Below are positions 17,186 to 27,518 of a stretch of DNA of 64,000 nucleotides, one piece after another. The translations under genes were made by a program, and so were the position numbers. Position 1 is the first letter of the stretch; every line of letters starts with the position of its first letter. The notes under the pieces were generated by a model. That model had not been told where the DNA came from. It made no database searches and was given only the letters and a program-made list of their open reading frames with translations. The stretch is from an uncultured Dehalococcoidia bacterium (GTDB taxonomy: Bacteria > Chloroflexota > Dehalococcoidia > Bin125), in the NCBI GenBank assembly GCA_958295515.1, contig CATQGW010000001.1, positions 62,001 through 126,000 on the forward strand. Direction: 5' to 3'.

Positions 17186-17215
17186 TTCCTCTCTCCTCCC
17201 GCGGGAGGAGGGGAA
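17186..17215. terminator. Palindrome downstream of the lipoprotein gene
   Basis: An 18-base perfect palindrome (cctcctcccgcgggaggagg at its core) lies just past the lipoprotein stop. It can fold into a very stable hairpin. No clear T-run follows on either strand, so its terminator role is tentative. Confidence 0.35.
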
Positions 17216-17226
17216 CCTGGCGGTGG

Positions 17227-17718
17227 TTAGCCGCCGCCCTCCTGGCGGTCGGATTGGTGGTTGGCTTGCTCCTGGCCGACCTCGGGGTGGGCGCTCCAGG
17301 TGTCGAACGGTTCGTCGGAGGCGGGGAGTCGGATTTGGCGCGACTGGCCGGGCGCCAGGTCGCCGGGGGTGGTGGGGCCGAGCTCGATGCCGTTGGAGAG
17401 ATGCACCTCGATGCGGACCCGGGTGAGTACGTCGTCGGTGGTGTTTTCGACGCTGCCGCTGAAGGCGTTGTCGTCTTCGGAGTAGGTGAGGATCAGCCGC
17501 GCGCCGGCGCGGGTGTGGTCGTAGGTATCGCTCTTGTTCAGCTGGTTCGCCGACTCTTCGCCTTCCTGCTGATGCTGCTGTCCCTGCCGTCCGCCGTGCT
17601 CGCCCGCGCCTTCGCGCGACTGATGCTCTTCGCCCCCGTTCGAGCAGGCGGCGGCGAATGTCAGCGCTGTGGCGGCGAACAGCAGCGCAAGCGTGGCGTA
17701 GATGGGGCGGCGTGTCAT
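17227..17718 (-). CDS. Secreted lipoprotein, unknown function
   Basis: 163 residues. An N-terminal signal (MTRRPIYATLALLFAAT) ends in a lipobox-like FAAAC near residue 25, so it should be lipid-anchored outside the cell. A Gln/Glu/His-rich linker of about 35 residues follows. Then comes a beta-rich domain with FSGSVENTTDDVLTRVRIEV, LSNGIELGPTTPGDLAPGQ, a pattern like the FxLYD or extracellular-adapter folds. The C-terminus is again polar and low in complexity. I do not recognise a function. Confidence 0.72.
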   Translation of the reverse strand: MTRRPIYATLALLFAATALTFAAACSNGGEEHQSREGAGEHGGRQGQQHQQEGEESANQLNKSDTYDHTRAGARLILTYSEDDNAFSGSVENTTDDVLTRVRIEVHLSNGIELGPTTPGDLAPGQSRQIRLPASDEPFDTWSAHPEVGQEQANHQSDRQEGGG

Positions 17719-17847
17719 TTTCGGCTCTCCCTCTGTGTGCTCCGGAGAAGCCTATGTGGCGCGCGTTTGGAGTCCGTCAGTGCGATGTGAGGAGTTGGTA
17801 AGCGCAGGTGCAGCGGAGTGGGCGCGGGGGACGGCGGGAGGAGCGGT

Positions 17848-18219
17848 ATGGTGCACGCTATGACCACCCGCACCGAGTACCACAGCGAGACCGCCGCCGA
17901 GTTTCTGGCCAAGGCGCGGGCGTATCTTGCCGACGACGACCTCCTGCAAGCGTCGGAGAAGGGTTGGGGCGCGGCGGCGCAGGCGGTGAAGGCCGCCGCC
18001 GAATCGCGCGGCTGGAATCACAACGGTCATCGGCAGCTGCACCAGACGGTTGAGCGGTTGGCGGGAGAGACGAGTCGCCCCGAGCTGCGAACACTCTTCA
18101 ATGCCGCGAATGTTCTGCACGCCAACTTCTATGACGGCTTCCTGCCTGCGGAGGCGATCCGGGCTGATCTGGAAGATGTGGAGCGGTTCGTCGAATTGCT
18201 CCGCCCGCTCGCGTCCTAG
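17848..18219 (+). CDS. PaREP1/HEPN-like small protein
   Basis: 123 residues from ATG 17848 with GGGAGGAG just upstream. Mostly helical: AAEFLAKARAYLADDDLLQASEKGWGAAAQAVKAAAE, then RQLHQTVERL and FNAANVLHANFYDGFL. The pattern matches HEPN-superfamily proteins of the PaREP1 group, some of which are RNases or toxin halves. The usual catalytic R-x(4-6)-H of toxic HEPN proteins is not obvious, and no nucleotidyltransferase partner is adjacent. It may act in the cytoplasm as an RNA-binding or regulatory protein. Confidence 0.72.
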   Translation: MVHAMTTRTEYHSETAAEFLAKARAYLADDDLLQASEKGWGAAAQAVKAAAESRGWNHNGHRQLHQTVERLAGETSRPELRTLFNAANVLHANFYDGFLPAEAIRADLEDVERFVELLRPLAS

Positions 18220-18318
18220 GCTCTCCCCTGCCCTGAGAAAGCGCTCTCAATGTGTGCTCGGCAGCGATATTCGCTCCGGGCGCGGGTATGGCGGGGGGAG
18301 GGGGAGTGTGAGCAGGCG

Positions 18319-18735
18319 CTATGGGGCGTCTGCGAGGGCGTCGTAGGTGCCGAGGTACCAGAGGTTGCCCTCCGGGTCGGCGAGCGTGAAGGCGTGGGAG
18401 CCGTAGCCGGTGTCTTCCAGCGGCTGCATCACGGTGGCGCCGGCGGCTTGGGCGCGTGCGTAGACTTCGTTGACCTGAGCGGCGGATTCGGCGGTGAGGT
18501 TGACCGAGCCGTGGCGGTAGGAGAGGTCGTACCAGGCTTCGGGATCGTGGCTTGCCGAGCCGAGCATGACGAGGCTGCCGCGCCATTCGAGCTGGGCGTG
18601 GTCGATCCGCCCGTCTTCGCCGGGCGCGACGAAGTGCTCGGTCATCCCGAAGATGTCGCGCAGCCAGGCGATGGCGGCTGGGGCGTCGTCGTAGCGGAGG
18701 CTGGGGATCACAGTCTGGCGGGAGGCTTCGGACAT
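18319..18735 (-). CDS. VOC (glyoxalase/bleomycin-resistance) family protein, copy A
   Basis: 138 residues with two beta-alpha-beta-beta-beta units. It begins QTVIPSLRYDDAPAAIAWLR and ends GYGSHAFTLADPEGNLWYLG, the usual metal-site strand of the second unit. It would be a small metal-dependent or ligand-binding enzyme. It lies 22 bases downstream of a paralogue on the same strand with the same ends, a recent tandem duplication. Substrate unknown. Confidence 0.87.
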   Translation of the reverse strand: MSEASRQTVIPSLRYDDAPAAIAWLRDIFGMTEHFVAPGEDGRIDHAQLEWRGSLVMLGSASHDPEAWYDLSYRHGSVNLTAESAAQVNEVYARAQAAGATVMQPLEDTGYGSHAFTLADPEGNLWYLGTYDALADAP

Positions 18736-18757
18736 TGCGTGACTCCGTTGGGAGGCG

Positions 18758-19177
18758 TTACTCCATCGGGGCGAGCGGGTCGTAGGTGCCGAAGTGCCAG
18801 AAGTTGCCTTCCGGATCGGCGGCGGTGAAGGCGTGCGAGCCGTATTCCGTGTCTTCGAGCGGGGTGGCGATCTTCGCGCCGGCGGCCTGGGCGCGGGCGT
18901 AGAGGTCGTCGACCTGGGCTGCGGATTCGGCGGTCAGGCTGATCGAGCCGTGCCCGGCGGTGTGGCTGAGGAAGTCGTGGCCGTCCACGTCGCGCTGCGA
19001 GCCGAGCATCACCAGACTGCCACGCCATGCCAGCTGCGCGTGGTCGATCCGGCCGCCCTCGCCGGGGACGACGAATTGCTCGCTGAAGCCGAACGTGTCG
19101 CAGAGCCACTGGATCGCGGCGGGGGCGTCTGCGTAGCGCAACGCGGGGATAATCGTCTGATGCGGAGCGTCGCTCAT
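18758..19177 (-). CDS. VOC (glyoxalase/bleomycin-resistance) family protein, copy B
   Basis: 139 residues, paralogue of the downstream gene. QTIIPALRYADAPAAIQWL opens it and YGSHAFTAADPEGNFWHFG closes it, with His and Glu in the usual metal positions. The middle segment differs (SLVMLGSQRDVDGHDFLSH), so substrates may differ. It is the first gene of the two-gene unit. Its start lies about 40 bases after the stop of the large YyaL-type gene, which is transcribed the same way. Confidence 0.87.
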   Translation of the reverse strand: MSDAPHQTIIPALRYADAPAAIQWLCDTFGFSEQFVVPGEGGRIDHAQLAWRGSLVMLGSQRDVDGHDFLSHTAGHGSISLTAESAAQVDDLYARAQAAGAKIATPLEDTEYGSHAFTAADPEGNFWHFGTYDPLAPME

Positions 19178-19214
19178 CGGTGGGGTTCCTTTCGCCTTCT
19201 CGTCGGTTTACCGA

Positions 19215-21296
<2,082 letters not shown>

Positions 21297-21540
21297 GGCG
21301 GCTCCGTGGTGGGCTGCGTTGGCGTCACGCTACCAGCGCCCGCCGCGCCTCCAAGCCAGCGGTGTTCGCCAGCACCGCGCTCGGGGCGGGGATCTGGGAC
21401 TTGTTCGCTCTCAGGATGGCGGGGAAGCACGAGATTGAGCGCTGGGCCCGACGAGATACCCGTGGCAAGCGCGGATATGGGGAGAGTGTGGGCGGGATTA
21501 GGTGGGGTGGAGAGTCACGCGCCCAAGCAGCATCGCCGGT

Positions 21541-21873
21541 TTAGGAGATTTGCGCCAGCATCCGCTCGACTGCTTGGCGCTCAGCCTGCACAGCCGCCAA
21601 GCCCGACTCGAGCGACTCATTCGACGAATCGTCGAGCAGGCTGAGCTGAGCTTGGTCTGCGTCGTTGTCTTCGGCTGCGCAAGCGAAATAGGACGAGTGG
21701 GTTGACTTGACCGTGTCGAGGGAGTCCGCCATGAACAGCACGACCTCGTGGGAGTCGCTGAACTCTCGCTCGGTCCTGCGAAGCGCCGCGAGTGCCTCGG
21801 CGGGCTCGCTGAATTCCGTGACATCGTGGGAGCATGTCTGGGGATCGAACCGCAGCAGGAAGTAATTGAGCAT
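21541..21873 (-). CDS. Small hypothetical protein coupled to the RelA/SpoT gene
   Basis: 110 residues from ATG 21873 (MLNYFLLRFDPQT). The start is supported by GGAG, which sits in the last codons of the preceding alarmone-synthetase gene, only 4 bases from that stop. An alternative ATG at 21891 would overlap it. It has a small alpha-beta start, EALAALRRTEREF, VVLFMADSLDTVKSTHSSYF, and an acidic glutamine-rich tail. I do not recognise the family. Tight coupling to a RelA/SpoT gene suggests a cognate partner, perhaps an antitoxin or regulator; that is inference. Confidence 0.68.
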   Translation of the reverse strand: MLNYFLLRFDPQTCSHDVTEFSEPAEALAALRRTEREFSDSHEVVLFMADSLDTVKSTHSSYFACAAEDNDADQAQLSLLDDSSNESLESGLAAVQAERQAVERMLAQIS

Positions 21874-21877
21874 GCCG

Positions 21878-22702
21878 TCAGCTCCATTCATGTGCGAGCT
21901 TACGCGATCGCGCCCTGAGGGCGGCGCGCGCCTCAAGCAGACTGGTTACCTGCGCACGCTCGCGCCGCATCAGTTCGATTACTCGCGCCTCAAGCTGATC
22001 CAGCTTTCGAAGAAAATCAGCGTCGTGTTCGGCCGGGCTCGATCTACGCAAGGGGGGAACCAGCAGATCAAGCCAGACCGCGGCGGTCACGGGCAGCACG
22101 TCGAGCAGCGCAGCGAGAACCGTATCGAGCTTCGCGCCCTGCGAAGAGAGGTCATCGAGCGCGGAGCGGAGAGTCGGCGGTCCGCCGCCGTACTTGACCT
22201 CGGGATCAACCCGATGGGCGAGATCTTCGGATAAGTTGGCCCACTCGTTCTGGATCTCAGTCCGCACCTGGATCTCGACGCGGTGTCGCTCAGACAATTG
22301 ACCGACCAGATGGCAGGACCGATAGCCGGCGCGCGGATCTGTCTGGTAGTCGCGTAGCCGCACTATGTCGAATTGGTCGGCGAGCGCCTGGATAACACCG
22401 CGCGTATCGAGCATTGATGACACGACAATTCTGCACCCGCCAACATCTTCAATCGTCGAAAGCGTCGTTCGGTGCCGCCGAAGCTTGGCCACGATCGACT
22501 TCGACTGTTTCAAGCGCGTGTTCACGCTGAGAACATCGAACTCCTCGAGCAAGGGGATGATGGCTTCGACGAGGCTGCGAAGATGCGCGTCAAAGCTCGA
22601 GCGGTATGCGTCGTAGACCGCGAGCGTATCCTCGGGCGGCGCACCGGGCTCTTTCATGCGGCGGCCAGCTCGATCCAACGCGCTCTTACTGGGGAGATCC
22701 AT
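21878..22702 (-). CDS. RelA/SpoT-domain (p)ppGpp synthetase-like protein
   Basis: 274 residues from ATG 22702 (MDLPSKSALDRAG). The synthetase core shows LRRHRTTLSTIEDVGGCRIVV, RDYQTDPRAGYRSCHLV and HRVEIQVRTEIQNEWANLSED, the usual G-loop, GYR-x-x-H and EIQVRT elements. There is no HD hydrolase and no TGS/ACT, so it is a small synthetase that would transfer pyrophosphate from ATP to GDP/GTP or to another acceptor. A C-terminal helical coiled region follows residue 190. It overlaps a small downstream gene, a layout seen in toxic small alarmone synthetase pairs. Confidence 0.86.
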   Translation of the reverse strand: MDLPSKSALDRAGRRMKEPGAPPEDTLAVYDAYRSSFDAHLRSLVEAIIPLLEEFDVLSVNTRLKQSKSIVAKLRRHRTTLSTIEDVGGCRIVVSSMLDTRGVIQALADQFDIVRLRDYQTDPRAGYRSCHLVGQLSERHRVEIQVRTEIQNEWANLSEDLAHRVDPEVKYGGGPPTLRSALDDLSSQGAKLDTVLAALLDVLPVTAAVWLDLLVPPLRRSSPAEHDADFLRKLDQLEARVIELMRRERAQVTSLLEARAALRARSRKLAHEWS

Positions 22703-22832
22703 CGCACAAGAGTAGCTGGACAGAGCCCCAGCCCCACTCACAGAGCGGGAATTTGGGGCTCCGGCGCCGGCGACGCTCTGGGAATAGAGGCGGCGCTCAC
22801 GGCGCGAGAATTTGCCTTGGCGGGGGGCTTCG

Positions 22833-22838
22833 TATGCT
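22833..22838 (+). promoter_or_regulatory. -10 element placed for a leaderless aquaporin transcript
   Basis: TATGCT lies 6 bases before ATG 22845, so transcription would begin at or next to the start codon. There is no room for a ribosome-binding site. The same arrangement recurs at 44877 and 53417. Confidence 0.45.
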
Positions 22839-22844
22839 CCGCTC

Positions 22845-23621
22845 ATGCCGACGGAGGATGCAGCCGAAGCGCCGATCACCGGACCGCTGGAGCGCGCGGC
22901 GCTGGCGCTGGGTGGGCGGCTGCCGGCGACGGTGCGCGGGAACGCGCGGCATGCGCGCTGGGTGATGGCGGAGGTGCTGGGCACGTTTGGGCTGGTGTTC
23001 TTCTGCGCGGGCTCGGCGCACGTCAACTGGTGGGCGGGCGGCAATCTGGGCATGCTCGGCGTGGGGCTGGTCAACGGGTTCAGCGTGGCGGTGATGATCT
23101 TCGCCTTCTGGGGCATTTCGGGCGCGCATCTCAATCCGGCGGTGTCGTTGGGGCTGTGGCTGTCGGGGCGGCTGCCGGGGCGGCGCTTGATTCCCTACGT
23201 CGCCGCGCAGCTGGCCGGGGCGCTGATCGCGGGCTCGGTGCTGCACGGGCTGTTCCGCAATCACACCGGCGAGGGCGTTTCCTCGCTGGGGGCGAACATG
23301 CCGGGCGGACCGCTGATGCAGACGATCGGGATGGAGATCGTGCTCACGTTTTTCCTGGTCTACGCGATTCTGCTGCTGGCGGAGCGCCGCAGTCTGGGTC
23401 CGGTCTTCGCGGTTGGGGTTGGGTTGTATGTGGCGGCGGCGGTGACGCTGGGCGGCGATGTGAGCGGGGCTTCGATGAATCCGGCGCGGGCGTTCGGTCC
23501 GGCGGCGCTGGCCTGGTTCTGGTCCGACCATTGGGTGTACTGGGTTGCGCCGGGCGTGGGCGCGGTGCTGGCTGCGCTCTTCCATCTCGTGTTGCGCGAG
23601 CGCGGGTCGTCGGGCGGCTGA
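22845..23621 (+). CDS. MIP-family channel (aquaporin/glycerol facilitator)
   Basis: 258-residue membrane channel with six predicted helices and both pore motifs intact: GAHLNPAVS near residue 100 and GASMNPARA near 210. The second half-helix is followed by FGPAALAWFW, an aquaporin-type end. It would pass water or small neutral solutes through the cytoplasmic membrane. The start at 22845 (MPTEDAAEAP) is favoured because a -10 box lies just before it. The N-terminal 40 residues are cytoplasmic and longer than usual. Confidence 0.9.
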   Translation: MPTEDAAEAPITGPLERAALALGGRLPATVRGNARHARWVMAEVLGTFGLVFFCAGSAHVNWWAGGNLGMLGVGLVNGFSVAVMIFAFWGISGAHLNPAVSLGLWLSGRLPGRRLIPYVAAQLAGALIAGSVLHGLFRNHTGEGVSSLGANMPGGPLMQTIGMEIVLTFFLVYAILLLAERRSLGPVFAVGVGLYVAAAVTLGGDVSGASMNPARAFGPAALAWFWSDHWVYWVAPGVGAVLAALFHLVLRERGSSGG

Positions 23622-23635
23622 ACTCAGCACTCCAC

Positions 23636-24265
23636 TCAGCACTCGATGCCGGCGGTGCGCAGGGCGATCCGCAGGGCGCGGTAGTTGTTGCGGGTGAAGT
23701 GAAAGGCGTGCATTCCTACGGCGCGGGCGGCGGCGGCGTTCTCGTGCAGGTCGTCGATGAAGAAGCAGCGTTGGGGCGGCGCGCCGATTGCTTCGGCGGC
23801 GTGCGTAAAGATGCGCGGATCGGGCTTGCGCAGGCCGATCTCGCCGGAGACGACGATTGCGTCCCACTCGATCTCGATCGGCAGGTTGCTGAGGAACTGC
23901 TGACGCAGGCTGTCGGGCGCGTTGCTGAGCACGCCGATGCGGTGGCCGGCGGCTTGCAGTTCGCGGGCCAGCTCGAAGTTGGGCAGGTGATAGCGCCAGG
24001 GCTGCTCATACCAGGCGTCGAGGATGGCCTGCACATCGCCCGCCGGGTCTGTGAGCCAGGGCGCGAGGAAGCGCTCGACGCCGCGTTGCCACTTCTCCCA
24101 GTCGCCCTCGCCGGTCTCGATCGCGTGCCACTCGGGGATGCGGTAGAACGATTCGATCAACGCGCCGGGGGGCAGGTTCCAGCGCCTGCCGATGCCGTCG
24201 TAGGCCTCGTCGTCCATACGGATCAAGACGCCGCCGAAGTCGAAGAGCACTGCGCGTTGGTTCAT
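23636..24265 (-). CDS. HAD-superfamily hydrolase (IA subtype)
   Basis: 209-residue phosphatase-like enzyme. Motif I is VLFDFGGVLI (nucleophile DFG; the second Asp of the usual DxD is replaced by Gly, as in many HAD-IA members). Motif II is GVLSNAPD, motif III the Lys in GLRKPDPRIF, and motif IV FIDDLHENAAAARAVGM. The first ATG overlaps the stop of the glycosyltransferase gene (ATGA), so the two are translated together. It might dephosphorylate a sugar or sugar-nucleotide product of its partner; that is inference. Confidence 0.88.
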   Translation of the reverse strand: MNQRAVLFDFGGVLIRMDDEAYDGIGRRWNLPPGALIESFYRIPEWHAIETGEGDWEKWQRGVERFLAPWLTDPAGDVQAILDAWYEQPWRYHLPNFELARELQAAGHRIGVLSNAPDSLRQQFLSNLPIEIEWDAIVVSGEIGLRKPDPRIFTHAAEAIGAPPQRCFFIDDLHENAAAARAVGMHAFHFTRNNYRALRIALRTAGIEC

Positions 24266-25578
24266 GGGGATTTCGCCTCCTGCGACAGGTTACGGACGAG
24301 TTGGATGATGCGCGACGCGGCATGGGAGAAGTCGTGCGTCGCGCCCCAGCGGGCGGCGGAGCGGCGCATCGCGCGCAGTTCGCCGGTTTCGTGGGCGGCG
24401 AGGGCGCGGCGGATGGCGGCGGCGAATTCGACGGGGCGGCCGTCGGCGATCCAGCCGATTTCGGGGGTGATGATGGCCTGCGCGCCTTCGTGATCGGCGG
24501 CGAGCACGGGCGCGCCCGAGGCCAGCGCCTGGGCGATGGTGAGTCCGTAGGCCTCATAGAGCGAGGGCGAGCAGAAGAGGTCGGCAGCGGACAGCAGGTC
24601 CCACTTGAGCGGGGCGGAGATGTAGCCGGGAAAGTGGACGGGAATCTCGCGCAGGCTGCGCGCCTGGGCGCGCAGGCGTTTGAGATAGGCCTCGCCGCCC
24701 ATGTAGGCGGGCGCGCCGGCGATGGTGAGTTCGAGCCGCTGGGCGGTGCTCGGCGACTGGCGCTCGATGATCTCGAGCGCTTCGAGCAGCAGCTCGATGC
24801 GTTTTTCGGGCGAGATGCGGCTGAGCGTGAGCAGCTGGAAGCGGTTGCGGTCTGCGCCGATGGTGGTCAAGGCCGCCGCCCGCTGCTCGCGGCGGGACGG
24901 ATCGGCTTCTCCGATTTTGCCCCACTCGATTACCTGCGCGCGCGGCGCGGGATCGGCTTGCGGGTAGCAGGCGGCGAGCGAGGCGGCGAGGGGGGCGGAG
25001 GGCAGCAGCAGCGCGTCGGCGTGCTGCACCGCCTGCCCTTCCTTTTGCCAGACCAGACGGGCGATGTCGGGCGCGAAGCGGGTGATGTCCAAGCGCTCCG
25101 CGCCGCGCCACAGGGCGGCGGCCTGTGGCGCGCGGATTGGCAAGCGGCGCAGATAGCGGCGGGCGAAGAACTCGGCGACCACGACGTGAAAGACGGCGAT
25201 CTGGCGGAAGCCCCGCTCGCGCAGGGCGCGAAAGGGCGGCCCTTCGCTGATGTCGTTGGCCAGCACCACCGCGCCGTCGGGTGGGGGATTGGCGAAGAAT
25301 TGGCCCAGCGCTGCTTCCCACTCCAGGGCGAAGCGGGCGTACTCGCGCTCGCTGAGATGCAGCAGACGATCGTCCGCTGCGCCGCGCAGTGTGGGCACGG
25401 CGAGGGTGCGGCGATGCGGGGCGGAGGCGTCGGCCGGGCCGGGCGTGAGCAGGGTGTAGTCGAGCGATTCGCGCTCAAGGTGGGGCAGCAGCGCTTCGAG
25501 TACGGCGACTCCGCCGCCGACGGGCGCGTTGGCGGCGCTCAGGGCGCCGGTGGCGGAGGTGATGTAGAGCCGCGTCAT
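24262..25578 (-). CDS. GT4-like glycosyltransferase
   Basis: 438 residues from ATG 25578. It has the two-Rossmann GT-B layout: MTRLYITSATGAL with a GGG loop (NAPVGGGVAVLEALL), then FQLLTLSRISPEKRIELLLEALE, and in the donor site FCSPSLYEAYGLTIAQALASGAPVLA, the E-x7-E motif of GT4 enzymes. It should transfer a sugar from a nucleotide donor to a glycolipid, glycoprotein or trehalose-type acceptor. Start codon and first residues were checked on the reverse strand. It is coupled to the HAD gene downstream. Confidence 0.85.
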   Translation of the reverse strand: MTRLYITSATGALSAANAPVGGGVAVLEALLPHLERESLDYTLLTPGPADASAPHRRTLAVPTLRGAADDRLLHLSEREYARFALEWEAALGQFFANPPPDGAVVLANDISEGPPFRALRERGFRQIAVFHVVVAEFFARRYLRRLPIRAPQAAALWRGAERLDITRFAPDIARLVWQKEGQAVQHADALLLPSAPLAASLAACYPQADPAPRAQVIEWGKIGEADPSRREQRAAALTTIGADRNRFQLLTLSRISPEKRIELLLEALEIIERQSPSTAQRLELTIAGAPAYMGGEAYLKRLRAQARSLREIPVHFPGYISAPLKWDLLSAADLFCSPSLYEAYGLTIAQALASGAPVLAADHEGAQAIITPEIGWIADGRPVEFAAAIRRALAAHETGELRAMRRSAARWGATHDFSHAASRIIQLVRNLSQEAKSP

Positions 25579-25641
25579 TGCGATGGATCGTAGGCAGCGC
25601 GGCGGCGCTGCGCCGTTACGATGCAGGCGCGGAGGCGAAAC

Positions 25642-26562
25642 ATGACGCTCAATCTCGACGGACTGATGGTGGCGCAGGTGACGCCGTTCACGCGCGGCGG
25701 CGCGGAGGTCGACCTGGAGTGGCTGGCGGGGCATCTCGAATGGCTGCGCCAGTTGGGGATGAGCGGCGTGTTCACGCTGGGCACTAACGGGGAGGGGCCG
25801 TCGGTGGGGATGGAGGAGCGGCGGCGGCTGATTGAGACGGTCGCTGCGGAGGCGCGGGGAATGACGGTGGTGGCCGGGGCGACGATGGTCTCGCTGCCGG
25901 ACACGATTCGGGCGGCGAACGAGGCGCTTGAGGCGGGCGCGGATGCGGTGGCGCTGCTGCCGCCTTATTTCTTCAAGAATATCGAGTCGATGGGGTTGGT
26001 CGACTGGTTTTCCAGCGTGATTGAGTCGCTGCCGGGCGGTGCGAAGGCGCTGCTGTACAACATTCCGCCGCAGGCCGGGCTGGATATCCCCGATGAGGTG
26101 GTGTTGGCGCTGCTGGATTTGCACGGGGATGTGCTGGCGGGGATCAAGGATTCATCGGGCGACGCGGAGCGGACGCGGCGTTATCTGGAGCTTGTGCCGG
26201 AGTCGGGACCGGGCAGTGAGTTTCGGGTGATGGCGGGGGCGGATCAGGCGCATGCGTCGCTCTACGGGGTGGGCTGCGTTGGCGGCGTTTCGGGTCTGGC
26301 GAATGCGGTGCCGGCGCTGGTGAGCACGATTCAGTACGCGCACCGCAACGGAGGGGACGCGGAGCGGCCGCAGCGTCAGCTGAATGAGCTGCATGCGATT
26401 CTCAACGCGTTCCCCAAGGTGGGGGCGCTCAAGCAGCTGCTGGCTTTCACCAGTGGGCTACCGCTGACTCATGCGCGCCCGCCGTACCGCGATCTGAGCG
26501 GGGCGGAAGTGGGGGCGTTGGAGGAGGCGGTGGGGCGCTACCTGATCGGCGAGCCTGTGTAG
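25642..26562 (+). CDS. Dihydrodipicolinate synthase-family aldolase
   Basis: 306-residue class I aldolase/lyase. Motifs are VAQVTPFT at the start, GTNGEGPSV (ligand loop), LLYNIPPQ with the Tyr, and LAGIKDSSGD with the Schiff-base Lys near residue 165. The start at 25642 is chosen for its GGAGG site; an ATG at 25621 lacks one. Lysine biosynthesis, sugar-acid and hydroxyproline aldolases share these motifs, and GTNGE in place of GTTGE fits the sugar-acid or generic DapA-like branches. The pathway is unknown. Confidence 0.88.
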   Translation: MTLNLDGLMVAQVTPFTRGGAEVDLEWLAGHLEWLRQLGMSGVFTLGTNGEGPSVGMEERRRLIETVAAEARGMTVVAGATMVSLPDTIRAANEALEAGADAVALLPPYFFKNIESMGLVDWFSSVIESLPGGAKALLYNIPPQAGLDIPDEVVLALLDLHGDVLAGIKDSSGDAERTRRYLELVPESGPGSEFRVMAGADQAHASLYGVGCVGGVSGLANAVPALVSTIQYAHRNGGDAERPQRQLNELHAILNAFPKVGALKQLLAFTSGLPLTHARPPYRDLSGAEVGALEEAVGRYLIGEPV

Positions 26563-26588
26563 AGGGGGCGGGGTGGTTTCTTGCGTCG

Positions 26589-27191
26589 TCAGGCGCGCCG
26601 GCTGGGGGGCGGGCGAGCACGTTGCCGGTGGGGGCGGGGATTTGGCAGAGCGCGATTTGTTCGGCCAGGATCTCGGGCTGGTGTTGGTCCAGCCATTGGG
26701 CGGGGCGGCGGAGGGGTGGTGGGAGGGTGCTCACGTTGGGGCACGGTAGCGTCTGGCGGCGCGGTGGTGTCGGGGAGACGCGGAGGGGGCGGCAGCGCGG
26801 GGGTCGGGCGCGCGGCGGCCGGCGGCGAGACGGTGGGTGCGGGGGGCAGCGGGGCGGGCGGGGTGGGAGGAGCGGGGGTGTGGGGACGTTCGGCGGGTTG
26901 GCGCTCGGTCGGTTGGGTGGGCTGCTCTTGGGTGGGGGGTTGGAAGGGGCGTCCGAAGAGGCCGAGGTCGCGGCCGACGAGGTGGGCGGCGGTGAGGGCG
27001 ACGTGGTCGGAGGAGGAGGTGAGGGCGAGTTGGAGGAGGATGGGTTGGACGGTGTGCATGCCGCGGAGTAGTCCGACGAGGTATGCGGAGGAGAGGCGGA
27101 TGGTGTCGGAGCCGGCCTGGTGGGCGAGGCGGGTGAGGGTCCGTTCGACGACTTGGCGTGCGAGCTCGGGGTTGATGGGGGCGTGGTTCAT
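26589..27191 (-). CDS. Hypothetical protein with helical N-terminus and Pro-rich tail (3' end damaged)
   Basis: 200 codons from ATG 27191 (MNHAPINPELARQ). Residues 1-85 form a credible helical domain (VVERTLTRLAHQAG, YLVGLLRGMH, LALTSSSDHVALTAAHLVGRD). After that the sequence is almost wholly Pro-Ala-Thr, and its last 45 codons run out of frame through an M20-peptidase relic. I think the original 3' end was lost by deletion and the stop at 26589 is accidental. Family not recognised. Confidence 0.5.
   Translation of the reverse strand: MNHAPINPELARQVVERTLTRLAHQAGSDTIRLSSAYLVGLLRGMHTVQPILLQLALTSSSDHVALTAAHLVGRDLGLFGRPFQPPTQEQPTQPTERQPAERPHTPAPPTPPAPLPPAPTVSPPAAARPTPALPPPPRLPDTTAPPDATVPQREHPPTTPPPPRPMAGPTPARDPGRTNRALPNPRPHRQRARPPPSRRA
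26617..26734 (-). pseudogene. N-terminal relic of an M20-type peptidase
   Basis: About 38 codons from a GTG at 26734 read like the beginning of an M20/PepT-type peptidase: QWLDQHQPEILAEQIALCQ followed by IPAPTGN, the segment before the first metal site. After base 26617 the similarity stops and the frame becomes Pro/Arg-rich through the DHDPS 3' end. No HxD metal motif remains, so it is a truncated gene. Confidence 0.5.
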
Positions 27192-27518
27192 GTTGGGGAT
27201 GGTAGCAGAACGTATGTGTTGTGTGCAAGGGTGAGGGGATGGTGGCTCCTTGTCATTTCTGGGAGGCGGGGACCTTGTGGCGGGGTTTGGGAGGTTGGGC
27301 GGGGGAGATTCCCGCGTTCGCGGGAATGACGGAAAGGGGGGCGGGGGAGGTGGTGCGTGGGGTGACGGAATGTGGTGGGGCGGGGGTTTGGAGGTGTTCA
27401 CGGCGAGATACCCGCGGCGGGGCGCGGGTATGACGGATCTTTTTTCGTGGGTGTGACGGAGGTGGAGTGTGGGTGTGACGGAGAGGTGTGTGGGTGGCGG
27501 GGGGGATGGCTGGGGGGG
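27192..27518. repeat. Gene-free stretch with two palindromic repeats
   Basis: No coding region is visible. Palindromes occur at 27306-27333 (gattcccgcgttcgcggg..aatgacgg type) and 27404-27437 (gagataccc..gggtatgacg type), followed by short degenerate gtgacgga repeats to 27487. They are single-arm members of the twin-hairpin family described at 44121-44807. Confidence 0.65.

Noticed and set aside
26589..27191. Pro-rich tail as a true surface domain
   Set aside because: The last 45 codons read through a peptidase relic in another frame, so this part of the proline richness is frame-shifted GC-rich DNA.
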